Assembly: GCA_964392615.1 (NCBI GenBank)
Contig: CAYMRB010000107.1
Coordinates: forward strand, 1-24,093
DNA: 24,093 bases
Direction of reading: 5' to 3'
Source of the DNA: CAYMRB01 sp964392615
GTDB taxonomy: Bacteria; Planctomycetota; UBA8108
Positions 1 to 7,019 of the stretch are shown here, one piece after another (positions within the stretch are counted from its first letter, which is position 1; the number at the start of each line of letters is the position of its first letter). The position numbers were made by a program, and so were the translations under genes. A model generated the notes under the pieces. It was given only the letters and a program-made list of their open reading frames with translations. It did not search any database and was not told where the DNA came from.

Positions 1-978
1 GAAGGTGAGCCCCCGGTTGCGGTAGCGCTTGGCAATGCTGACGACGAGGCGAAGGTTTCCGCCGGACAGTCGCCGCTCCGCGCTCTCGTGTTCGCCGCCC
101 CACTCGTCGATCGCCTCGACGCGACGCCCCAGAGCGTCCATCGACTCGAGCCCTTCGAGCTCGTACTCCCGCAAGCGAGCGTCGAGCTCGGCCAGACGGT
201 TCTTCTCGTTGACACGAAGCCTGCGCTTGCCTCGCTTGCCGGCCTGCCGGATCCTCTCCTCCTCGGCGCGGATGCCGGTCATCTTGAGGTAGAGTCCCGA
301 GAGCGCGTGACGAAGGCGGTTGACGATCGTCTTCTTGAGCTTGAGCTCGGCGATGAGCACGGCGCTCTTCGACAACCGGCGGCGCACGGCTGTCGGCACC
401 TCGCCACGATCACCTTCGCGACACTTGGCCAGGCACTTCGCGAAGCTCTTCGTCGACGCTTCGTGAAGCTTGACCAACGTCTCGAGGTTCGTTTCCAGCA
501 GGACGTGGACGTCGTCCTTGCCGAGCTCTCCCCCACCGAGGGAGGTTGTCCTGACCACACTGCCCAGAGCGACTTCGCCGCGTTGCACTTCGCCGATGAT
601 GCCGACGATCGCCCGTTGCACCAGGCCACTGGCGAACAGCTGCATCTCGAAACGCTGGCGAGAAATCTCGATCTTCTTCGCGAGGAGAAGTTCCTCGGCA
701 CGCTTCAACAGAGGGATCTCACCCATCTGCGACAGGTACATGCGCACCGGGTCGTCGATGCTCTCGGCCGCGCGCGAGGACTCGCCGGCCGGCATCTCGC
801 CAGGAGCGCCGACCGGGTCAGTCAGCAACTCGATGCCATGCGCGTCGAGAACCGCGAAAACCTCGTCGATGCGTTCGGGAGAGTTGCAGTCCTCGGGGAA
901 GATCTCGTTGAATCGCCGGTAGGTGATCCCGCCGCCCGCCTTGCCCTCTCGGATCAGCTGCTCGAGCTTGTCGTCCAT
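1..978 (-). CDS. rpoD: RNA polymerase primary sigma factor RpoD (sigma-70), 3' end outside window
   Basis: Encodes the housekeeping sigma subunit that directs RNA polymerase core to -35/-10 promoters. 326 codons are visible, from ATG at 978 to the window edge. Residues 1-55 match sigma region 1.1 (LEQLIREGK, then ITYRRFNEIFPED and SPERIDEVFAVLDAHGIE). Residues about 76-110 match region 1.2 (DPVRMYLSQMGEIPLL). A long charged, helical non-conserved region follows (about 110-300). The last 19 visible residues are the start of region 2.1 (NLRLVVSIAKRYRNRGLTF), after which the gene leaves the window, so regions 2.2 to 4 and the helix-turn-helix are not seen. The presence of region 1.1 separates it from alternative sigma factors. 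It lies downstream of gatCAB on the same strand but is separated by a repeat-filled spacer and a scaffold gap, so co-transcription is doubtful. Very confident. Confidence 0.95.
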   Translation of the reverse strand, partial: MDDKLEQLIREGKAGGGITYRRFNEIFPEDCNSPERIDEVFAVLDAHGIELLTDPVGAPGEMPAGESSRAAESIDDPVRMYLSQMGEIPLLKRAEELLLAKKIEISRQRFEMQLFASGLVQRAIVGIIGEVQRGEVALGSVVRTTSLGGGELGKDDVHVLLETNLETLVKLHEASTKSFAKCLAKCREGDRGEVPTAVRRRLSKSAVLIAELKLKKTIVNRLRHALSGLYLKMTGIRAEEERIRQAGKRGKRRLRVNEKNRLAELDARLREYELEGLESMDALGRRVEAIDEWGGEHESAERRLSGGNLRLVVSIAKRYRNRGLTF

Positions 979-1430
979 CGTGCTCTCGGCGGAGGCTCGC
1001 CGCGAGCGCCCCGACTATGGCCCTCGCTTGCCCTGCTCGGAGCGCCGAGCGATCGTCTGAAGCGAGGACGAGAGTCTTGAAAGCGTTCGAGGCGAACCGA
1101 CGCCCGGCGCCCTCCATCGGCGCGAACATCGTACGTGGCGTGCTCGTGCACGCCGGTTTCAACAGGGCGGATGCCGGGCCGGCCCAGGCTCTCCGGAGTT
1201 CGAATCCGCGCAGTCGTTCTCGTCGATCGTCGGTTCCGAGGCCGCGCTGTCGGCCGCGGGCACCCGTCCGGATCGAGGCCCGGAGTGCCCCGATCTGGTC
1301 GAGCTGGAAATCGGAACGGAAGATCGAGCTGAAACAGGCAGGGTAGGCGAGTCGAGCGCCGACTCCAAGAGGTTTTCGAGACGAACGGGCCCGGCTGGCG
1401 CCGCTCGGAGCCCGCCGAGAGCCGCCGGAA

Positions 1431-1502
1431 GCCCGTCGCGAGCCCGTCGCGAGCCCGTCGCGAGCCCGTCGCGAGCCCGTCGCGAGCCCGTCGCGAGCCC
1501 GT
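1431..1502. repeat. 11-bp tandem repeat, GCCCGTCGCGA variant, left of scaffold gap
   Basis: Six perfect tandem copies of GCCCGTCGCGA (1431-1496) plus a partial GCCCGT run straight into the N block. Degenerate forms (GGAGCCCGCCGAGAGCC and similar) precede it from about 1400. The period of 11 bp is close to one DNA helical turn. True copy number is unknown because the assembly stops inside the array. Confidence 0.95.
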
Positions 1503-1602
1503 NNNNNNNNNNNNNNNNNNNNNNNNNNNNNNNNNNNNNNNNNNNNNNNNNNNNNNNNNNNNNNNNNNNNNNNNNNNNNNNNNNNNNNNNNNNNNNNNNN
1601 NN
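1503..1602. other. Assembly gap (100 N)
   Basis: Exactly 100 N, the usual placeholder for a scaffold gap of unknown size. Both flanks are the same 11-bp repeat family, so the gap is almost certainly a collapsed or unresolved tandem array. Confidence 0.99.
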
Positions 1603-1667
1603 TCCGAGCCCGTTCCGAGCCCGTTCCGAGCCCGTTCCGAGCCCGTTCCGAGCCCGTTCCGAGCCCG
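1603..1667. repeat. 11-bp tandem repeat, GCCCGTTCCGA variant, right of scaffold gap
   Basis: Starts with a partial TCCGA, then five perfect copies of GCCCGTTCCGA (1608-1662), ending in GCCCGTCGGGG. It shares the GAGCCCGT core with the array left of the gap but carries TCC in place of CGC in the variable triplet. The array therefore has at least two homogenised sub-families. Confidence 0.95.
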
Positions 1668-1723
1668 TCGGGGGCCTGTCAGCAGGCCGGACGAGCCTCG
1701 CGACGAGGGGCGCGATTGCGAGA

Positions 1724-1749
1724 GCCGTCCCAGTCCGAGGACTGGCGGC
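1724..1749 (-). terminator. Hairpin immediately after gatB stop
   Basis: Read on the minus strand, an inner 7-bp stem CCAGTCC/GGACTGG (1730-1745) is extended by an outer GCCG/CGGC pairing (1746-1749 with 1724-1727) across a GA bulge. The stem begins at the last base of the gatB TAG. No U-tract follows, so termination would be U-independent or the hairpin may protect the 3' end. Confidence 0.5.
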
Positions 1750-3209
1750 TACCCCCCCACCACCTCGCGGATCAGCTTCGAGACGATCCCCGGGTTCGCC
1801 TTGCCCTTCGTCTCGCGCATGACCTGGCCGACGAGGAAGTTGAGCGCCTTGTCCTTGCCGCTCTTGAGCTCCTCGGCGGGGCCGGGGTGCTGGGCGACGA
1901 CCTTCTCGACCTGCTCGCGCAGCACAGAGTCGTCGCTGATCTGCTCGAGGCCGAGTTTCTCGACGATCGCGGCGACGTCGTCGTCCGACTCGAGCATGGC
2001 CTTAAAGACGTCGCGCGCCTTCTGCGTCGACACGACACCGTCATCGACCGCCTTGACGAGATCGACGAAGCGTTCGGGCGAGATGCCGATCTCGTCGGGC
2101 GTCGCCTTGCGGGCGTTCATCTCCTCCTTGAGCGCGTTCGTGACCCAATTGGCGACTGACTTCGGCTGCGCGTAGATTTCGACGCAACGGTCGAAGAAGA
2201 GCGCCGCGTCGGGATCGCGCACGAGCAGATCGGCGTGGTAGTCGGAGAGGCCGAGCTCGCCGACGAAGCGTTCGTGGCGCGCGAGCGGCAGCTCGGGAAG
2301 GTCGGCCTCGACGGCGGCGAGGCGCTCGGCGGTGAACGTCAGTGGAGCGAGGTCGGGCTCGGGGAAGTAGCGGTAGTCGTGCGCTTCTTCCTTGCCGCGC
2401 ATCGGCTTTGTGACCCCCTGGTTCGGGTCGAAGAGAAGCGTCTGCTGGATGATCTCCTCGCCGCGGGTGCGCCGCTTGACCTGACGTTCGAGCTCGAACT
2501 CGAGCGCGTTCTCGATATTGGTGAACGAGTTGAGGTTCTTGATCTCGGTGCGCGTCTCGAGCTCTTTGCTGCCGCGGGGACGGATCGACGCGTTGACGTC
2601 GCAGCGCAGCGATCCCTCCTCCATATTGCAGTCGGAGACGCCGAGGTAGAGCATGGTGAGACGCAGCGTGCGCAGGTACGCGCCGGCCTGTGCGGGCGTG
2701 TGGAGGTCGGGGTCGGTGACGATCTCGAGAAGCGGCACCCCAGCGCGGTTGAGGTCGACCCAGCTGACGTCGCGGCCCTCGGCGTGGACGTTCTTGCCGG
2801 CGTCCTCCTCCATGTGGATGCGCTTGAGCTGGACGCGGCTCTTCTCGCCATCGAGGAGGAACTCGACGTATCCGCCCTGGCCGATCGGCTCGTCGAACTG
2901 CGAGATTTGGTAGTTCTTCGGCTGATCGGGGTAGTAGTAGTTCTTGCGATCGAACTTCGTGAACGGCTCGATGCGGCAATGGCACGCGGTCGCGACGCGC
3001 AACGAGAAGTCGACGGCCTGGCGGTTGATGTACGGCAGCGAGCCGGGGTAGCCGAGGCAGACCGGGCACACGAGCGAGTTCGGCGGCGCGCCGAAGAGGT
3101 TCGGGCAGCGGCAGAACATCTTCGTGCTCGTGGCCAGCTGCACGTGGACTTCGAGGCCGATGACGGCTTCGAACGGCGATCCTGCCAGCGGGTCTCTGGG
3201 TGGCGCCAT
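1749..3209 (-). CDS. gatB: Asp-tRNA(Asn)/Glu-tRNA(Gln) amidotransferase subunit GatB
   Basis: GatB, 486 aa, close to the usual length. In the cytoplasmic GatCAB complex it binds mischarged Glu-tRNAGln (or Asp-tRNAAsn), phosphorylates the acyl group with ATP and receives ammonia channelled from GatA. Visible hallmarks are the N-terminal EAVIGLEVHVQL motif, the Zn-type cysteine set C33-x-C35-x12-C48-x2-C51, KFDRKNYYYPDQPKNYQISQ, MEEGSLRCDVNASIR and the HDYRYFPEPDL stretch. The C-terminal YqeY-like tail ends in NFLVGQVMRETKGKANPGIV. The frame stays open upstream through gatA, but the family start is MAPPRDP at 3209, 26 nt after the gatA stop. No strong Shine-Dalgarno is seen, so coupling to gatA is likely. 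Confidence 0.96.
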   Translation of the reverse strand: MAPPRDPLAGSPFEAVIGLEVHVQLATSTKMFCRCPNLFGAPPNSLVCPVCLGYPGSLPYINRQAVDFSLRVATACHCRIEPFTKFDRKNYYYPDQPKNYQISQFDEPIGQGGYVEFLLDGEKSRVQLKRIHMEEDAGKNVHAEGRDVSWVDLNRAGVPLLEIVTDPDLHTPAQAGAYLRTLRLTMLYLGVSDCNMEEGSLRCDVNASIRPRGSKELETRTEIKNLNSFTNIENALEFELERQVKRRTRGEEIIQQTLLFDPNQGVTKPMRGKEEAHDYRYFPEPDLAPLTFTAERLAAVEADLPELPLARHERFVGELGLSDYHADLLVRDPDAALFFDRCVEIYAQPKSVANWVTNALKEEMNARKATPDEIGISPERFVDLVKAVDDGVVSTQKARDVFKAMLESDDDVAAIVEKLGLEQISDDSVLREQVEKVVAQHPGPAEELKSGKDKALNFLVGQVMRETKGKANPGIVSKLIREVVGG

Positions 3210-3235
3210 GGGTGAGTGTCTCTGTTGTCGCGCGC

Positions 3236-4780
3236 TCAAACCTCGCCGCCGCGCGCCGAAACCGGCGGCACCGCGAGGTGGTGTTCTGTCTGGGATTGGA
3301 ATGCGTGCGCGAGTCGCAGGACGACGTCGTCGCCCATCGCGCGGCCGTAGATCTGCAGACCGATCGGCAGACCGGCAGCGCTCGTGCCGCACGGAATGCT
3401 GATCGCGGGGAGCGACGCGAGGTTCGCCGGCACGGTCAGCACGTCGAGGGCGTAGAGCTTCAGCGGGTCGTCGATGCGATCGCCGATCGGGAACGACGTG
3501 ACCGGGCAGGTCGGGCAGATGACGGCGTCGACGTCCTCGAAGACGGCGTCGAAGTCCTGGCGGATGAGCTTCCGGACCTTGAGCGCCTTGAGATAGAACG
3601 CGTCGTAGTAGCCGGAGCTCAGCACGAACGTGCCGACCATGATGCGCCGCTTGACCTCGGGGCCGAAACCTTCGCCGCGCGTGCGGCAGTAGAGGTCGAT
3701 CGTGTCCTGCGGATCGTCGGTGCGGTGACCGTATTGAACGCCGTCGTATCGCGCCAGGTTGGACGACGCCTCGGCGGCGGATATGAGCACGTACACCTGG
3801 TTCGCGTAGCGCGCGTGCGGCAACGAGACCTCGCGCGTCTCGACGCCGAGCGAGCGCAGCGCGTCGACGGCCGCGTCGACGCTCGCGCCCACTTCGTCGT
3901 CGACGCCGGTGGGGAAGAGCTCGGGAGCGATGCCGATCTTCAGGCCGGCGGGATCGCGGCGGGCGGACTCGACGTAGTCGGGCACGTCGAGGTCGCGGCT
4001 CGTCGAGTCCATCGGATCGGCGCCGGCGATCGTCTCGAGCGTCAGCGCGCAGTCGAGCGCCGACAGACCGAACGGGCCGATTTGATCGAGGGAGCTCGCG
4101 AATGCGAGGAGGCCGTAGCGGGACACGCGTCCGTAGGTCGGCTTGAAGCCGGAGACGCCGCAGTAGGACGCGGGTTGGCGAATCGAGCCACCGGTGTCGG
4201 AGCCGAGGTGGATGATGCCGCGCGTGGCGGCGCACAGGGCGGCGGCGCCGCCGCTCGAGCCGCCGGGGACGCACGAGGTGTCCCACGGGTTGCGGGTCGG
4301 GCCGAAGGCGGAGTTCTCGGTGGACCCGCCCATGCCGAACTCGTCGAGGTTCGTCTTGCCGACGCAGATGGCGCCGGCGTCGAGGAGGCGGCGCGTGACG
4401 GTCGCGTCGTAGGGCGAGCGGTGGTGCTCGAGGATGCGGCTCGCGGCGGTCGTTCGCGCGCCGGCGCCATCGGTGTCGCGGACGTGCGACGCCGCGATGC
4501 AGATGTTGTCCTTGATCGTGAACGGCACGCCGGCGAGCGCGCCGGGGTCATCCGCGGCGTCACCGGACGCGAGGCGGCGGTCGACGTCCCGAGCGGCTTC
4601 GAGGGCGGTGTCAGCGAAGGTCTGGCGCAGCGCGGAGATCGATGGCTCGACGGCGTCGATCTGGCGTAGCGCTTCGGTGACGGCGGCCTCGGCGGAGATG
4701 TCGCGGCGGAGGCGGGCGCGAAGGTCGAGGACGGGCGACGCGCCAGCAGCAGCGCCAGCGCCAGCGGCGGAAGCGCTCAC
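3236..4780 (-). CDS. gatA: Asp-tRNA(Asn)/Glu-tRNA(Gln) amidotransferase subunit GatA
   Basis: GatA, 514 aa, the amidase-signature subunit that hydrolyses glutamine to supply ammonia to GatB. The Ser-cisSer-Lys triad is visible: Lys90 in GVPFTIKDN, cis-Ser175 in PGGSSGGAAA and nucleophile Ser199 in SDTGGSIRQPA, with the expected 24-residue spacing between the serines. VGKTNLDEFGMGGSTENS and the C-terminal LPAISIPCGTSAAGLPIGLQ also match the family. The start is GTG at 4780, whose GTGA overlaps the gatC TGA by 4 nt, a typical translational coupling. The first 15 residues are an Ala/Gly-rich extension not usual in the family, so a slightly later start is possible, but the overlap supports this one. 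Confidence 0.96.
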   Translation of the reverse strand: MSASAAGAGAAAGASPVLDLRARLRRDISAEAAVTEALRQIDAVEPSISALRQTFADTALEAARDVDRRLASGDAADDPGALAGVPFTIKDNICIAASHVRDTDGAGARTTAASRILEHHRSPYDATVTRRLLDAGAICVGKTNLDEFGMGGSTENSAFGPTRNPWDTSCVPGGSSGGAAALCAATRGIIHLGSDTGGSIRQPASYCGVSGFKPTYGRVSRYGLLAFASSLDQIGPFGLSALDCALTLETIAGADPMDSTSRDLDVPDYVESARRDPAGLKIGIAPELFPTGVDDEVGASVDAAVDALRSLGVETREVSLPHARYANQVYVLISAAEASSNLARYDGVQYGHRTDDPQDTIDLYCRTRGEGFGPEVKRRIMVGTFVLSSGYYDAFYLKALKVRKLIRQDFDAVFEDVDAVICPTCPVTSFPIGDRIDDPLKLYALDVLTVPANLASLPAISIPCGTSAAGLPIGLQIYGRAMGDDVVLRLAHAFQSQTEHHLAVPPVSARGGEV

Positions 4781-5082
4781 GCCTCACCTCCGGCATCGAC
4801 GATGCGTGGTAGCAGGAAGTACGGGGGCTCGGTGGACGGAGCGATGTCCATCGCGGCCTCGTTGGGCAGGCTGTCGGCCGGTTCGTCGTCGCGCAGGACG
4901 TCGGAGGCGTCGAGGCTGAAGAGGGACGGGTCGACTCGTTCGAGGTCGAGCTCCTGCAGGTCTTCGACGTAGCCGAGCACTTTGCGGAAGTGCTCGGACA
5001 TGCCGCGGGCTTCCTCGTCGGAGAGGTCGAGCCGCGAGAGGAGGGCGACGTAGGAGACGAGGTCGTCGGTGACTTCGATCAT
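4777..5082 (-). CDS. gatC: Asp-tRNA(Asn)/Glu-tRNA(Gln) amidotransferase subunit GatC
   Basis: GatC, 101 aa, the small subunit that wraps around GatA and GatB and stabilises the complex. The N-terminal helical part (VSYVALLSRLDLSDEEA) and the belt region with LRDDEPADSLPNEAAM and APSTEPPYFLLPRIV are characteristic. It is the first gene of the gatC-gatA-gatB order, with ATG at 5082 and no obvious Shine-Dalgarno. The 4-nt overlap with gatA argues for one transcript starting in the 108-nt spacer shared with the divergent gene at 5191. The presence of GatCAB implies that this organism makes Gln-tRNA and/or Asn-tRNA indirectly. Confidence 0.94.
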   Translation of the reverse strand: MIEVTDDLVSYVALLSRLDLSDEEARGMSEHFRKVLGYVEDLQELDLERVDPSLFSLDASDVLRDDEPADSLPNEAAMDIAPSTEPPYFLLPRIVDAGGEA

Positions 5083-5190
5083 GGGTGGGCTGCGAGTGAA
5101 CAGCGATCCGGGACACGCCCGGAGGGGTTACAATACGCGAGTAGCCGGCTCATTCTAGAAGATCGGCGAGGAAGATCAACCGGAGGTGTG
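5083..5190. promoter_or_regulatory. Divergent intergenic region between gatC and the DUF1566 gene
   Basis: This 108-nt spacer must carry promoters for both directions. The only -10-like string is TACAAT (5129-5134, plus strand), without a good -35 at 16-18 nt. The palindrome TTCTAGAA lies at 5153-5160. GGAGG at 5182-5186 is the ribosome-binding site for the plus-strand gene. Confidence 0.35.
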
Positions 5191-5994
5191 ATGGATATGA
5201 GGCGGATCTGCGGTCTCACCTTGGCGTTTGTCGGCGGGTTCTTCGTCGCGTGCTGGTTGTTCGTGGCCCCGAATGTTCCGGCGGGTCTGGCGGTGGGCGG
5301 CCCGGGCGAGGAGGAGGGCGAACCGATCACGTCGGCGGACATCAATGGCGACGGCGGCGTCGATCTGTCCGACGCGGTGTACCTGTTGCAGTTTCTGTTC
5401 CAGGGCGGGCCGCAGCCTGTGCCGGTCGACTGTCCGGAGCCGCCGCCGCTGGGGATCGATCTCCCGACGGCGACGGGGCAGGACCGGTGCTTCGATTGCT
5501 CGGGGAACGAGATCGAGTGCGTCGTGACCGGGTCGTATCCGGGCCAGGACGCGTACTACGGCTCAGGGTGCGACGCGGCCGATCGGTTCGTCGACAACGG
5601 CGATGGCACGATCACGGATCGGTGCACGGGGCTCGAGTGGGCGACGGAGGCGGCGGATCTCGACGACGACGGGACGCCGGACACGATGCGGTGGTGTCAG
5701 GCGTTGCGGTATTGCGAGGAATCGACGCTCGGCGGGCACGAGGACTGGAAGCTGCCGAATGCGCGAGAGCTGCACACGCTGCGGATGTACGGTCCGACGG
5801 AGTTGGCGTTGCCGGAGGGATTCGAGGGTACGGACGATTGGTATTGGTCGTCGTCGACGAATCTGTCGGACATCCTGCAAGCGTGGACGGTGACGTTCCG
5901 GGACAGTCCGGCGATCCTCGCGCGGACGAAGCTCGTCGAGCACAGCTACGCTCGAGCGGTGAGGCGGCCGCCAGTGCCACCGGCGGCGAGGTAG
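5191..5994 (+). CDS. Secreted EF-hand/dockerin-like protein with DUF1566 (Lcl C-terminal) domain
   Basis: 267 aa. Residues 1-34 form a signal peptide or N-terminal anchor (MDMRRICGLTLAFVGGFFVA; a Cys at 21 follows FVA, a poor lipobox). Residues about 50-73 contain one calcium-loop-like motif, DINGDGGVDLSDAVYLLQ, followed by FLFQGGP, the pattern found in planctomycete dockerin-like repeats. Residues about 132-258 are a DUF1566/Lcl_C domain: FVDNGDGTITDRCTGLEWA, then DWKLPNARELHTL, DDWYWSSS and SYARAVRR. DUF1566 proteins are typically extracellular; their biochemical role is unclear. The start at 5191 is supported by GGAGG 4 nt upstream; the in-frame ATG at 5197 has a better 10-nt spacing and is equally possible. 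It converges on the DUF4416 gene. Domain calls are secure, function is not. Confidence 0.82.
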   Translation: MDMRRICGLTLAFVGGFFVACWLFVAPNVPAGLAVGGPGEEEGEPITSADINGDGGVDLSDAVYLLQFLFQGGPQPVPVDCPEPPPLGIDLPTATGQDRCFDCSGNEIECVVTGSYPGQDAYYGSGCDAADRFVDNGDGTITDRCTGLEWATEAADLDDDGTPDTMRWCQALRYCEESTLGGHEDWKLPNARELHTLRMYGPTELALPEGFEGTDDWYWSSSTNLSDILQAWTVTFRDSPAILARTKLVEHSYARAVRRPPVPPAAR

Positions 5995-5998
5995 GAGA

Positions 5999-6017
5999 CG
6001 CGCGCGTGACGCGCGCG
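5999..6017. terminator. GC-only hairpin between convergent genes
   Basis: Inverted repeat CGCGCGCG-TGA-CGCGCGCG (8-bp arms, 3-nt loop), 4 nt after the DUF1566 gene's stop. It faces the end of the convergent DUF4416 gene. It could act in both directions, but no T-tract is present. Confidence 0.45.
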
Positions 6018-6060
6018 AGCGAGTCGAGCGACGCGCGCAAGCGAGCCGAGCGACGCGCAC
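6008..6060. repeat. 22-bp tandem repeat in convergent spacer
   Basis: Two copies of GACGCGCGC(G/A)AGCGAG(T/C)CGAGC (6008-6029 and 6030-6051, 20 of 22 bases identical) plus a partial third GACGCGCAC. It is non-coding and fills the spacer between the two convergent stop codons. Confidence 0.85.
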
Positions 6061-6063
6061 TCG

Positions 6064-6630
6064 TCACGACTGATCCGGAGACGACCGGCCGAGGAAGGCG
6101 TCGCGAAACGGCGTGAAGAAGTCGTGGTATTCGCGACGATGGAAGTCGTCGTAGGTCCACGGGAGGGTCTGCCAGGCGCCCCCCTGCCAGTAGAGAGAGA
6201 CTTCTTCGAAGATGCCGGCGCCGCGGTAGATGCGGTGGGCGCGGTCCTTCGTCGTCGCGAGGATGACGCGGCAGTCGTTGATGAGGCCGGGGTCGACGTT
6301 GACGGGCCGAGACACGGAGGCGTCGGCGGCGAAGGTCTCGCGGATGGCGTCCTCGATGAGGAGGGTGCGGCGTTTGACGGCGGCGAGGCCGTCCTGGGGC
6401 CAGCGTTCCGCGACGACCCAGAACCGGCGGCATAGGTCGGGGCCCATCGAGTCGCGGTAGGTAGACGTGTCGGGGAAGTCCCAGAGGGGGCTCGTGCCGC
6501 CCGGCGAGTGGAGCGGGCCGAACGCGGCGATGATCTGCTCGCGCGTCGCGTCGAGCACGTCGTCGTCGCGGCCGAACGCGCCGAAGAAGAGGAACGCCGG
6601 AGGCGGAGCGGTCAGGGAGCGCCGGGGCAC
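6064..6630 (-). CDS. DUF4416 family protein
   Basis: Predicted cytoplasmic protein of 188 aa from a GTG start at 6630. It matches DUF4416 along its length: N-terminal PAFLFFGAFGRDDD, a central segment with RPVNVDPGLINDCRVILATT, then KDRAHRIYRGAGIFEEV, and LPWTYDDFHRREYHDFF near the end. The function of the family is not known. The frame stays open upstream to an ATG at 6846, but that extension would be an Arg-Leu repeat translated from a GTCGGA microsatellite and is absent from the family. The GTG at 6630 gives a normal N-terminus (VPRRSLTAPPPAFLFFG), though no Shine-Dalgarno is visible before it. It is convergent with the DUF1566 gene and divergent from the PEP-CTERM gene. Family is confident, start uncertain. 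Confidence 0.85.
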   Translation of the reverse strand: MPRRSLTAPPPAFLFFGAFGRDDDVLDATREQIIAAFGPLHSPGGTSPLWDFPDTSTYRDSMGPDLCRRFWVVAERWPQDGLAAVKRRTLLIEDAIRETFAADASVSRPVNVDPGLINDCRVILATTKDRAHRIYRGAGIFEEVSLYWQGGAWQTLPWTYDDFHRREYHDFFTPFRDAFLGRSSPDQS

Positions 6631-7019
6631 GGCGGAGGGCTCGTGGGAGAGGTGTCGGAGTCGGAGTCGGAGTCGGAGTCGGAGTCGGAGTCGGCGTCGG
6701 AGTCGGAGTCGGAGTCGGACGGCGACGGCCAACCGCAGGTCGCGAGTGTTCCTGAGAACCCAACGGTCGGTCTTCAACGGCACCGTGCCCGTAGGGAACC
6801 TCCGCGCGCGCGAATCGTCCGGGAAGTTGCGGTTCATTCCCGACACGAGCGTGTCTGTTTCCGATAGGGAGGGTGCTGTGTTGTTCGAAGCGATCGCCTC
6901 GGCGGCCTCTTCCTCCGCTGAACGAACAGCCGGATCACGGGGGGGCTCTTGGCTCGACTCGTCGCTCCGGTCTCGCTAAGCGCGTCGACTTCAGCCTCTC
7001 GCCCCATCGGAGGACTATC
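6631..7019. other. Spacer between divergent DUF4416 and PEP-CTERM genes
   Basis: 389 nt that I read as non-coding. It contains the GTCGGA array (6654-6719), the inverted repeat GACACG-AG-CGTGTC (6842-6855), and a GGAGG ribosome-binding site just before the PEP-CTERM ATG. I see no clear sigma-70 or sigma-54 promoter. If the DUF4416 gene really starts at 6846, part of this would be coding. Confidence 0.5.
6654..6719. repeat. (GTCGGA)11 hexanucleotide microsatellite
   Basis: Eleven tandem hexamers, ten GTCGGA and one GTCGGC (seventh unit, 6690-6695), spanning 66 bp. It lies 24-89 nt upstream of the preferred DUF4416 start, that is in its leader/promoter region. If the longer frame were used it would encode alternating Arg-Leu. 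Unit changes of 6 bp keep the frame but would shift promoter-to-start spacing. Confidence 0.97.

Larger units (their letters stand above)
979..1723. other. Non-coding spacer upstream of rpoD
   Basis: No convincing gene lies between rpoD and gatB. The part next to rpoD (979-1400) should contain the rpoD promoter and leader, but I see no clear -35/-10 pair. The rest is taken up by 11-bp tandem repeats on both sides of a 100-N gap. A small inverted repeat GGCCTG-TCAG-CAGGCC lies at 1673-1688. Open frames here are GC-rich, arginine/serine-rich shadows. Confidence 0.6.

Noticed and set aside
88..1080. 330-codon plus-strand open frame
   Set aside because: It is antisense to rpoD, which is unmistakable on the minus strand; the long frame is a by-product of high GC.
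1195..1215. GTTCGAATCC, resembling a tRNA T-loop
   Set aside because: The T-stem does not pair and no anticodon, D-arm or acceptor stem can be built around it.
1431..1667. CRISPR-like array
   Set aside because: Units are 11 bp and directly contiguous, with no spacers and no cas genes.
3210..4286. N-terminal extension that would make gatB 845 codons long
   Set aside because: The added part is Arg/Pro-rich, runs antiphase through gatA and has no family support; GatB starts at 3209.
6631..6846. 72-residue N-terminal extension of the DUF4416 protein
   Set aside because: It translates a microsatellite into an Arg-Leu repeat and is not part of the family; the GTG at 6630 gives a normal N-terminus. 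Kept as an open possibility in the findings.
6940..6965. Sigma-54-like TGGCTCG upstream of the PEP-CTERM gene
   Set aside because: The downstream GC falls one base out of the required spacing and the rest does not match.
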